From Desulfobacteraceae bacterium (GTDB lineage: Bacteria; Desulfobacterota; Desulfobacteria; Desulfobacterales; UBA11574), in assembly GCA_002868985.1 (NCBI GenBank), contig PKTV01000532.1, positions 1 through 6,070 on the forward strand: 6,070 bases of DNA. The letters run 5' to 3'. Under the pieces are notes generated by a model that was not told the DNA's origin, did no database searches, and saw nothing but the letters and a program-made list of their open reading frames with translations. A program made the position numbers and the translations under genes. Shown one piece after another: positions 1-5,647 of this stretch (its first letter is position 1; every line of letters starts with the position of its first letter).

Positions 1-673
1 AATGATATATCTCTTGAACGGCATTTTGAGTAAAAATGTTTTTTTCAGTCCCGGCAACTTTCAATCGGTGCTTGATGTATGCCAAAGTTTCATTCTCTGA
101 CAAAGGCTCAATCTGATAAACCAAACTGATTCTTTGTCGAAGGGCGCGACATTCAGGCAAGGCCAAGGTTTGATGTATTTCATTTTGGCCCACAAAGAAT
201 ATGTTGATGAGTTTTTCTTCCGGGAGCTCTATGTTGGATAAAAGTCGAATATGTTCAAGAACTTCTTTTGATAAACTGTGAACCTCGTCAATGATTAGCA
301 AAACACTTCTATTCTCCGAATATACTTTTTTTAAAAATTGGCTGAAGTAAACAATAAAATCGATTTTACTGTCAAATTTTTCGGGAATATTGAATGATAA
401 TGCAACAAAATTAAAAAATTCAATAAGATCCAACGCTGGGTCCGTTATGTTTGCCACCAGGGTATGTTCTTCGATACTTTCCAATAATGCATTAATCAAT
501 GTTGTTTTGCCCGTACCCACGTCTCCGGAAACAAGCAGAAATCCCTTTTGGTCGATAACGCCATATTTTAAAGTTGCCAGCGCTTCCTTGTGCTTCTCAC
601 CAAGCCAAAGAAACTTTGGATCTGTGCTTAACTGGAATGGCTTCTTAATGAGACTGTAATGAGATCGGTACAT
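1..673 (-). CDS. ExeA-like / PEP-CTERM-locus AAA ATPase, partial (C-terminus beyond left edge)
   Basis: The frame opens with ATG at 671-673 and stays open for 224 codons to the left edge, so only the C-terminal part is missing. The start reads MYRSHYSLIKKPF, typical of the ExeA/GspA-like secretion ATPases and the related XrtA/PEP-CTERM-associated ATPase subfamily. Visible motifs are Walker A GDVGTGKTT at residues 50-58 (K56, T57), Walker B LLIIDE at 125-130 followed by VH, a sensor-like FFVGQNE at 159-165, and an arginine-rich LRQRIS at 178-183. Such proteins hydrolyse ATP at the cytoplasmic side of the inner membrane. They assist assembly of secretion or exopolysaccharide export machinery, sometimes through a C-terminal peptidoglycan-binding part, which cannot be seen here. 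It starts 42 bp after the glycosyltransferase stop, which suggests one operon. No strong Shine-Dalgarno is visible ahead of the ATG. The ATPase family is clear from the motifs; the exact subfamily is inferred. Confidence 0.88.
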   Translation of the reverse strand, partial: MYRSHYSLIKKPFQLSTDPKFLWLGEKHKEALATLKYGVIDQKGFLLVSGDVGTGKTTLINALLESIEEHTLVANITDPALDLIEFFNFVALSFNIPEKFDSKIDFIVYFSQFLKKVYSENRSVLLIIDEVHSLSKEVLEHIRLLSNIELPEEKLINIFFVGQNEIHQTLALPECRALRQRISLVYQIEPLSENETLAYIKHRLKVAGTEKNIFTQNAVQEIYH

Positions 674-676
674 ATT

Positions 677-713
677 TAAATTTTGTCCGATTTTTCTATA
701 AATTGTTGTCCGA
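677..713. repeat. Near-perfect direct repeat in the spacer between glycosyltransferase and ATPase
   Basis: TAAATTTTGTCCGA (677-690) and TAAATTGTTGTCCGA (699-713) differ only by one extra G in the second copy. Their starts are 22 bp apart, about two helical turns. They fill most of the 42-bp spacer ahead of the ATPase start. They could be a regulator binding site, a small duplication, or chance. No protein partner can be named from the sequence. Confidence 0.5.
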
Positions 714-715
714 CT

Positions 716-2095
716 TTATTCGGATACATCCATAGTGACTTTTTCCATCGACCGATCATAATGGATCGGAGATGGGCCTCTTTTTAAGTAGATGACATGC
801 TGTGAGTCTGGTTCGCTATTTGATATTTGTTGTTTCTGCTGAAAAGTGAAATCATTCATCATTGTATTCAGCTGATTTCTAAGAACTGAATATGAATAGT
901 GACGGGAAGCGACCTCGTAGTTTGTATTTACCATCTTTCTTTTTAGTTCGGGCGATTCAATAATTTCTTTTGTTTTATGAACGGTGTTTTTTGTGAGAAA
1001 TCCGTCCATAACAATCAGTTCAAAACCTTTAGGCTCTATATCTTTAATAAATGTGGCGTATCGATTGACCAATATCGGTTTTTTAAAATAAACAGCTTCA
1101 ATAAGCGCATTGCCGAATCCTTCGCAGAGGCTCGGATATGTGATAAAATCTGCACAAGGATAGATGTCCCATAACGTATATTCTGTTTGATAATTTCCAT
1201 TTCCATTCCAGGGATCTGAAATTTGTGTCGTTAACATGCGAAGGTCTACCCCGCGTTCCAAGGCATAGTTTTTAAGCCATTGTGCATATTCAAAACCCTC
1301 ATCACCGGCTTCGTGAGATATAACCAGTTTATAACGAGGATCTTTCAGCCCCTTCACCAGTTCAATGGCTTGCTCAATACCTTTTCGTTGGATGATGCGC
1401 GTGGGCTGTAAAACAATTTTATCATCGGGATTTAAACCGATGCTCTTTCGAAACGCTAGAACCTTTTTTTCATCCACAACAGGGGGATGATCGAAATCCA
1501 GAATGTTTGGAACAATGATCGAAGAGATTCCCGTACGTAAAGCCAGCTGTTCCATCGCTTCTGAATTGATGACCACGTGACGAATGCTGGGTAGATTGGG
1601 TGGAAATGCCATTCGCAGATAATCGCTCACAGCATTGACCGAGAATCTGTCCCTTTCCCAGTAGAAATCGTGATGGTGGGCAATGGTGGGGATTTCTGTT
1701 TCTGCTATTGTTTCCGTCAAGGCAAGTCCCAGAGAAATGTTAAGCGGTATGGTCAGGGCATTTTCGACGATTAAAAGGTCAATATGAAACTGATTGATAA
1801 AATTGTAAAGCTGAATTTTCAAATAAGATCTAAGGGCATGTATCAATTCGGTAGTGGTGTGCTTTCTTCCTGTTTTCCCAAAAATCTGTGAATTGATCCA
1901 TTGGCTTTGAGTGTGTTGAAAATGAGCTTTAGGTTCAAGAAAACTCTTTTCAGGATTCCGATCCAGTTCACCGGCGAACCAGAAACAGTTGTGTCCGTTT
2001 TGTTCGAGGACTTCCGACCACTTGCTGGCTTCCAAAGAAACACCGTCGATTCCAGCAAACCGTGTTGAAACAAATCCGACGTTTTTACCCTTCAT
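716..2095 (-). CDS. GT4-family glycosyltransferase (GT-B fold)
   Basis: This 459-residue protein should transfer a sugar from a nucleotide-sugar donor in the cytoplasm. The N-terminal acceptor domain begins VGFVSTRFAGIDGVSLE (6-22), with the glycine-rich first loop of GT-B enzymes. A conserved-looking AHHHDFYWERDR lies at 139-150. The donor domain carries QPTRIIQRKG (230-239), whose R233 and K238 fit the phosphate-binding Arg/Lys pair. EGFGNALIE (325-333) is the GT4 E-x7-E motif, with both glutamates present. The overall pattern resembles GT4 proteins related to mannosylglucosylglycerate synthase, which would make a compatible-solute glycoside; I hold that only as a possibility. Residues from about 415 onward form a polar tail beyond the usual fold. 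GGAGAA at 2101-2106 stands 5 bp ahead of the ATG and supports the start. The ATPase gene follows after 42 bp, so a polysaccharide-export role is the competing reading. Confidence 0.87.
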   Translation of the reverse strand: MKGKNVGFVSTRFAGIDGVSLEASKWSEVLEQNGHNCFWFAGELDRNPEKSFLEPKAHFQHTQSQWINSQIFGKTGRKHTTTELIHALRSYLKIQLYNFINQFHIDLLIVENALTIPLNISLGLALTETIAETEIPTIAHHHDFYWERDRFSVNAVSDYLRMAFPPNLPSIRHVVINSEAMEQLALRTGISSIIVPNILDFDHPPVVDEKKVLAFRKSIGLNPDDKIVLQPTRIIQRKGIEQAIELVKGLKDPRYKLVISHEAGDEGFEYAQWLKNYALERGVDLRMLTTQISDPWNGNGNYQTEYTLWDIYPCADFITYPSLCEGFGNALIEAVYFKKPILVNRYATFIKDIEPKGFELIVMDGFLTKNTVHKTKEIIESPELKRKMVNTNYEVASRHYSYSVLRNQLNTMMNDFTFQQKQQISNSEPDSQHVIYLKRGPSPIHYDRSMEKVTMDVSE

Positions 2096-2100
2096 TTAAG

Positions 2101-2106
2101 TTCTCC
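2101..2106 (-). promoter_or_regulatory. Ribosome binding site of the GT4 glycosyltransferase
   Basis: On the minus strand GGAGAA lies 5 bp upstream of the ATG at 2093-2095. This is a good Shine-Dalgarno match at normal spacing and fixes the start of the glycosyltransferase. Confidence 0.75.
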
Positions 2107-2167
2107 ATAGAAAAATTATAAAAATATCGACCAGTTTTCATGCTTACACTTACGACCGGATTGTAAA

Positions 2168-2195
2168 AGTATAGCAAATTATAGCAAGAGCTATG
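2168..2195 (-). promoter_or_regulatory. Candidate promoter/operator upstream of the glycosyltransferase
   Basis: Read on the minus strand, this stretch contains TATAAT (2178-2183) and TATACT (2168-2173), exactly 10 bp apart. On the plus strand the same bases form TATAGCAA twice, at 2170-2177 and 2180-2187, followed by the inverted form GCTAT. A further TATAAT lies at 2115-2120 on the minus strand. None has a good -35 box at 16-18 bp, so which, if any, is the promoter is uncertain. Confidence 0.3.
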
Positions 2196-2356
2196 CCAGA
2201 TGAGGTGTTGTTAAATAATATAAGATATTATAAGTAGTTATAATGTTTTGCACAAGAGTCGGGGTGTGATATTGAGTAAAAAACATCTAAGAATTGTGAA
2301 ATTAATTACACAATTTGAACGGTGGCAGCCTACAAGATAGTTCGCTTCGCTCACAA

Positions 2357-2448
2357 TTGGAATGATGGAATAATGGGTTACTGTAGGAATTAGAATGATA
2401 TTGTTCATTCAACCCAACGTTCCACTATTCCAAGATTCCAACATTCCA
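2357..2448. repeat. Imperfect inverted repeat of TGGAAT-like units, possible dispersed REP/MITE-like element
   Basis: Arms at 2357-2379 and 2411-2433 are both 23 bp and match at 18 of 23 positions as inverted copies, sharing TTGGAAT, TGGAA and TGGGTT blocks. The 31-bp centre contains a second hairpin, GAATGA/TCATTC, at 2393-2410. The right arm continues with two more reversed units (GATTCCAACATTCCA, 2434-2448), so the structure is partly a tandem repeat of a roughly 9-bp unit. There is no transposase nearby. Its placement between genes and its palindromic form suggest a non-autonomous, dispersed intergenic repeat, but copy number cannot be known from one window. Confidence 0.55.
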
Positions 2449-2619
2449 TGGAAGTGGCATAAACCAGGATCTATTAAAAGATCTTTAATTTCAACCAACT
2501 GTAGAATTTCCGAGACGTTAAATTATGGCTGCTTGTCGGGGAAAATCCTGATAATGATGCTTCAACAATAGTTAAAGGGTGAGAAAATCCCGAGAACACA
2601 AACCATGAAAGCAAGTTGA

Positions 2620-3381
2620 TCATTTTCGCAACATTCGGCATAATGACGAAACAGCCTCAGGTACTTTTGAAAGGGGACCCTTGAAATCCGGGGCCGGGAT
2701 ATCCGAAAGTTGAAGCGTTTGCAAAATTTCACTGGTATCCACCCTTACCCTTCCGGCACCTTTGCTGTCATCGGTCAAATAGGTTTTCATTCCGGTATGT
2801 GCGGCAGTCAGGTCATTGACGGGGTCGTTGCCGACCATCATGCAGGTTTCGGGGGGTTCACCGATTTTTTGACTGATTTCCAAGTAATACTCGATTCTGG
2901 GTTTACAAAAGGACATGTTCTCGATGTGGGTCACCAAGTCGAATCGCACATGGTCCAATTTGGCCCAGGCCAGACGCTTCATTTGGACATCGAAGGGGAA
3001 AATCGGGTTGGAAGCCAGCACCATTTTCAAACCGGTCTGAACCATTTTGTCCATGGTTTCATACAAATGATTCGGTAGCGTAAAATTGGCTTCAAGATGG
3101 TCGTACTCGGTCTCATAAAAATACAAAAACCGGTTCCACAGTTCTTCACGACGGTCCTTGTGATTTTGAGCAAACGCTGTCATGAAATATTCAGCATTCG
3201 TCATTTCGCCGTTGTTTTTCACCAGGGCACGGGTAGCGCTGACCAGCCGTTCCACAAATTTATCCGCGGGCATGATGTCTGTGAACAGTTTTTCTATCTT
3301 TCGGAAGTACCCCTGGTAGAACCTGGTTTCGTTAAATAAAATCAATGTATTGTCTAAATCAAACAGAATAGCCTTCAGCAT
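2620..3381 (-). CDS. HAD-superfamily hydrolase (phosphatase-like)
   Basis: The 253-residue protein has all four HAD motifs. Motif I is DLDNT at 8-12, with nucleophile D8 and acid/base D10. Motif II is LASNP at 122-126 (S124). Motif III is the lysine of CKPR (K160). Motif IV is GNDPVND at 184-190, with D186 and D190 as metal ligands. Residues of about 15-115 are largely helical and fit a C1 cap, so a soluble cytoplasmic phosphatase acting on a small phosphorylated metabolite is likely. The substrate cannot be told from sequence. A 25-30 residue tail follows the core. It lies 46 bp downstream of the transporter gene on the same strand, so the two may be co-transcribed. Only a loosely placed AAGGA, about a dozen bases upstream, serves as a Shine-Dalgarno. 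No other start in the frame would keep motif I at the N-terminus. Confidence 0.9.
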   Translation of the reverse strand: MLKAILFDLDNTLILFNETRFYQGYFRKIEKLFTDIMPADKFVERLVSATRALVKNNGEMTNAEYFMTAFAQNHKDRREELWNRFLYFYETEYDHLEANFTLPNHLYETMDKMVQTGLKMVLASNPIFPFDVQMKRLAWAKLDHVRFDLVTHIENMSFCKPRIEYYLEISQKIGEPPETCMMVGNDPVNDLTAAHTGMKTYLTDDSKGAGRVRVDTSEILQTLQLSDIPAPDFKGPLSKVPEAVSSLCRMLRK

Positions 3382-3427
3382 ATCGCAAAGTTTATCCTTA
3401 ATCTGGTTCGTGCGTCAACCCGGTTAA

Positions 3428-4369
3428 CTATAGCTTTCCCGAAATATTTAGATCCGGCGGATTTTTGGCCAGCCGATAATACCTCGCAGCGTCTGTGGAA
3501 TAAATAAACAGGGCTGTCCATATCAAAACAAAAGCGAATATCTGGGCGCTTGAAATCGGTTCATTGTACAAAAAGACACCCAAAAGAAACATGCAGCTCG
3601 GTGCGATATACTGTAAAAAACCGACGGTGGAAAGATTCAGCCGCCTCGTACCCATCGTAAAGAGAAGAAGTGGAACGGCTGTAAGAAAAGCGGCCCCCAT
3701 AAGAAAAAGATCGATTTTGAGGCTAATGTGAAATAAGGCTCCGATTCCCTTGCTGTTTAGAAAGAGGATATATGCCAAGGCCGGACCTGAAAGAAAGAGC
3801 ATCTCTATAAATAGGCCGACCAGGGAACTGACCGGGGCCACTTTTCGGATCAGACCGTAAAATCCGAAAGCAAAGGCAAGGGACAGGGCTATCCATGGAA
3901 ATTCTCCGTGATAAAAGGTTAGATATAATACCGCGATTGTCGCCAGTGCCAAAGACATCGTTTGCAGGTGTCTTAATCGTTCTCTGAGAAAAAGCATGCC
4001 CAGCAGGACATTGATCAGCGGATTGATAAAGTATCCAAGACTTGCCTGGAGAATGTGTTCATTGTTAATCGCCCAGATGTAGATGAACCAGTTGAATCCA
4101 AGAAGTATTGTTGTGGGGATCAGGATCATGAAGGTTCGCGGCTTTTTTACGGCCGCCATGAATTCATTCCAGTGCTTCTGGAATACAAGTACAATAATAA
4201 GAAAGAAAAAGGACCAGATCACTCGATGCATAATGATCTCAAAGGCAGGAATATCGCGCATCACTTTCCAGTAGATGGGGCTTAATCCCCATATCAAAAA
4301 TGCCGACGATGCATATACCACACCGGACAAAGATTCCTGCCGTGACTTTGAAGGATTGATGTGTTTCAT
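3428..4369 (-). CDS. rarD: RarD-type EamA/DMT-superfamily transporter
   Basis: This 313-residue, very hydrophobic protein has about ten predicted membrane segments, near residues 15-34, 43-63, 79-99, 103-128, 135-152, 156-175, 182-203, 219-239, 246-267 and 273-291. That is the usual size and layout of two EamA repeats. RarD-like signatures are FLIWGLSPIYWK (24-35), HRVIWS (48-53), NWFIYIWAINN (93-103), QASLGYFINPLINVLLG (108-124), GFYGLIRK (169-176) and FLQYIAPS (251-258). RarD proteins are inner-membrane permeases named for chloramphenicol sensitivity; their physiological substrate is not firmly known. It starts the minus-strand pair with the HAD gene and faces the oxidoreductase gene across a 163-bp gap. 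No good Shine-Dalgarno precedes the ATG, but the next methionine in frame (M37) lies beyond the first membrane segment, so this start is preferred. Confidence 0.92.
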   Translation of the reverse strand: MKHINPSKSRQESLSGVVYASSAFLIWGLSPIYWKVMRDIPAFEIIMHRVIWSFFFLIIVLVFQKHWNEFMAAVKKPRTFMILIPTTILLGFNWFIYIWAINNEHILQASLGYFINPLINVLLGMLFLRERLRHLQTMSLALATIAVLYLTFYHGEFPWIALSLAFAFGFYGLIRKVAPVSSLVGLFIEMLFLSGPALAYILFLNSKGIGALFHISLKIDLFLMGAAFLTAVPLLLFTMGTRRLNLSTVGFLQYIAPSCMFLLGVFLYNEPISSAQIFAFVLIWTALFIYSTDAARYYRLAKNPPDLNISGKL

Positions 4370-4416
4370 AAAATCATCGTATTTTTAATACAAGAAGGTG
4401 AATTCAAAAATTATTT

Positions 4417-4445
4417 TCCATAGTTCATTTAAAAATTGATGTCAA
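4417..4445 (-). promoter_or_regulatory. Candidate rarD promoter
   Basis: On the minus strand TTGACA (4440-4445) is followed, after exactly 17 bp, by TATGGA (4417-4422). The -35 is a perfect match to the sigma-70 consensus and the -10 is weak (3 of 6). It ends about 47 bp ahead of the rarD ATG. Confidence 0.45.
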
Positions 4446-4455
4446 AAGATATCCA

Positions 4456-4486
4456 CCTTGACACAAGGCAGAGAATTCAAATAAAA
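4456..4486 (+). promoter_or_regulatory. Candidate promoter of the flavodoxin-like gene, with a palindrome over the -35
   Basis: TTGACA at 4458-4463 is a perfect -35; 17 bp on lies ATAAAA (4481-4486), a weak -10. The -35 sits inside CCTTG-ACA-CAAGG (4456-4468), a perfect 5-bp inverted repeat around 3 bases, which could be a repressor half-site pair or chance. The distance to the gene start is about 46 bp. Confidence 0.4.
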
Positions 4487-4521
4487 GAGCGTAAAGAGCT
4501 TTTTTACTGTCATATAAACAA

Positions 4522-4526
4522 GGGAG
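4522..4526 (+). promoter_or_regulatory. Ribosome binding site of the flavodoxin-like gene
   Basis: GGGAG ends 6 bp before the ATG at 4533-4535, a strong Shine-Dalgarno at normal spacing. It decides the start in favour of this ATG over the upstream overlapping frames. Confidence 0.8.
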
Positions 4527-4532
4527 AAGAAA

Positions 4533-5114
4533 ATGGCGCAAATTGTGGCGATTTATGGAAGCCCCAGGCGGCGAGGAAACACCGCGACCTTGCTCAAACA
4601 TGCTGTTCAAGGAGCCGTTGACGCCGGCGCCCAGGTCGATGAGATCATTTTAAGAGACTTAAAGATATCTCCTTGTCTTGAAATATATGCGTGTAAAAAA
4701 GAAGGGCGATGCGCCATAAAAGACGATTTTCAACAGGTTGTGGATCAAATCCTGTCGGCCAAAAGATTAATCCTTGCCAGTCCTATTTTCTTTTATACGG
4801 TGAGTGCCCACACGAAAATATTAATGGATCGATGCCAGTCGCTGTGGGTGAAAAAATATTGGATTGACAAGGTTCCTTTCGGTCAATGGGAGCCCAAACG
4901 TAAGGGCCTTTTTATTTCCGTCGGGGCAACGAAGGGTAAAAAACTTTTCGACGGGACCCTTTTGACGGTCAAATATTTTTTCGATGTGTTGGATGCGGAG
5001 CTTTATCGATCGCTCTTGTATCGCGGGATGGATTTTGAGGGAGATGTTCTAAAGTATCCGGAATATCTTGAGGAGGCCTATGAGGCCGGCAAGGCGCTTG
5101 CTAAAATGAAATGA
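4533..5114 (+). CDS. Flavodoxin-fold NAD(P)H-dependent FMN oxidoreductase, Isf-like
   Basis: The 193-residue protein belongs to the NADPH-dependent FMN reductase / iron-sulfur flavoprotein group. The N-terminal strand and FMN phosphate loop read VAIYGSPRRRGNT (5-17). A second flavin-contact segment is ASPIFFYTVSAHTKILMDR (82-100). The region after the second strand, SPCLEIYACKKEGRCAIKDDF (46-66), corresponds to the compact cysteine motif of Isf proteins. Here three cysteines remain (C48, C54, C60) and the expected second one is isoleucine (I51), so a normal [4Fe-4S] cluster is doubtful. The likely role is cytoplasmic electron transfer or quinone/flavin reduction, substrate unknown. The gene is divergent from rarD and has its own promoter candidate and strong Shine-Dalgarno. 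It ends in tandem stops TGA TAA. No hairpin terminator is evident downstream. Confidence 0.88.
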   Translation: MAQIVAIYGSPRRRGNTATLLKHAVQGAVDAGAQVDEIILRDLKISPCLEIYACKKEGRCAIKDDFQQVVDQILSAKRLILASPIFFYTVSAHTKILMDRCQSLWVKKYWIDKVPFGQWEPKRKGLFISVGATKGKKLFDGTLLTVKYFFDVLDAELYRSLLYRGMDFEGDVLKYPEYLEEAYEAGKALAKMK

Positions 5115-5211
5115 TAAGAATTTTCTAAATCAAAGACAAAACGGCCGTATTTAAGTAAAGAATGCAGTCTCTTATGCTCTATCGAAAAGCGAACTGGCCT
5201 TACGGGTACCG

Positions 5212-5547
5212 TTGCTGGCAGAAAAAACACGGCTTAACCTGAACAGTCTGTCTCCAGAGGGTCTGTCTATGATTGAGACCCTCATGGCGAACGAGGGAAT
5301 TGTTGCCGGTTCCCTTTCATTGAGTTTTGATGAACCCAACTCACTTCTAAAACTATATGCCCGGTTCAGTCGAATAAACCACCTTCTTTTCACGTATGGA
5401 TATCAGGGCTTATTTATGAGCCGGCGCATCTATGAATTGATCGGGGGCTTTCAAGAGATTCCCATTTCGGTTTCTGCAGATAGTCCACAGCGCCAAGGCG
5501 CAAAAACTTCGAGGATGTCTCCAGGTTCGGCTATCCCGTCATCATAA
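5212..5547 (+). pseudogene. Decayed fragment of a family 2 glycosyltransferase (rSAM/selenodomain-associated, TIGR04283-like)
   Basis: From about 5215 to 5463 the frame encodes AEKTRLN, then GIVAGSLSLSFDEPNSLLKLYARFSRINHLLFTYGYQGLFMSRRIYELIGGFQEIPI. This closely fits the middle of rSAM/selenodomain-associated transferase 2 proteins, which run about 220-240 residues. The N-terminal nucleotide-binding third is absent: the frame meets a stop at 5152-5154 and the residues between show no family resemblance. The usual HADTRL motif, whose Asp helps bind metal, reads LAEKTRL, as if one codon were inserted. The usual YGDQG reads YGYQG. After EIPI the expected EDVE segment and C-terminus are missing; the frame drifts into a polar tail and stops at 5545-5547. 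The TTG at 5212 is only the first possible start codon and has no ribosome site. I read it as a gene relic, not a working enzyme. Confidence 0.75.
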
Positions 5548-5557
5548 TGACCTGAAC

Positions 5558-5647
5558 ATGGGGCGATATCTCACGGATTTTCTTGGGCAGCTGCGATTAA
5601 TGGTAAGCGGATACTACGATAAAGATTACCGACGTTCCGGACCATGA
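5558..5647 (+). other. Short unassigned reading frame, possibly the C-terminal remnant of a lost gene
   Basis: A 29-residue frame (MGRYLTDFLGQLRLMVSGYY, then DKDYRRSGP) has protein-like composition and follows the glycosyltransferase relic in a different frame. The same frame is open upstream to 5441. I do not recognise it. It overlaps the 3' end of the opposing gene by 22 bp. It may be the tail of a gene whose body was deleted, or chance. Confidence 0.2.

Larger units (their letters stand above)
2096..2619. other. AT-rich intergenic region, 524 bp, no coding sequence seen
   Basis: No open frame with credible protein character was found on either strand. The left part (2110-2260) is strongly AT-rich and holds minus-strand -10-like hexamers. 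The middle (2357-2448) holds an inverted repeat made of TGGAAT-like units. A 10-bp palindrome, AAAGATCTTT, lies at 2477-2486. The right part (about 2490-2619) shows nothing I can assign, including no convincing hairpin-plus-T-run terminator for the HAD gene that ends at 2620. Confidence 0.6.

Noticed and set aside
390..659. Plus-strand open frame of 89 codons
   Set aside because: It lies opposite the ATPase frame, which carries Walker A and B motifs. The plus-strand product has no recognisable motif or ribosome site.
2477..2486. AAAGATCTTT palindrome as an operator
   Set aside because: It is isolated in AT-rich sequence, far from either gene start that could use it, and short enough to occur by chance.
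2096..2619. A riboswitch, small RNA or CRISPR array in the long gap
   Set aside because: No conserved aptamer pattern, no regularly spaced repeats with unique spacers and no clear terminator were seen. The TGGAAT units are too short and irregular for CRISPR.
2710..3339. Two plus-strand open frames opposite the HAD hydrolase (2710-3078 and 3097-3339)
   Set aside because: They mirror the HAD gene, whose four catalytic motifs are all intact. The mirrored products show no domain.
4425..4621. Overlapping short frames on both strands around the oxidoreductase start (4425-4610 minus, 4436-4621 plus)
   Set aside because: Both overlap the promoter and 5' end of the oxidoreductase gene, which has a strong Shine-Dalgarno and FMN-binding motif. 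Neither short product looks like a protein family.
5490..5501. GCGCC-AA-GGCGC as a rho-independent terminator
   Set aside because: The two-base loop is too tight, it is followed by A residues rather than T on the plus strand, and it is nearly 380 bp past the nearest plus-strand gene.
5212..5547. An intact small glycosyltransferase gene starting at TTG 5212
   Set aside because: No ribosome site precedes it, the nucleotide-binding N-terminus is missing, motif residues are altered and the C-terminus drifts out of the family.
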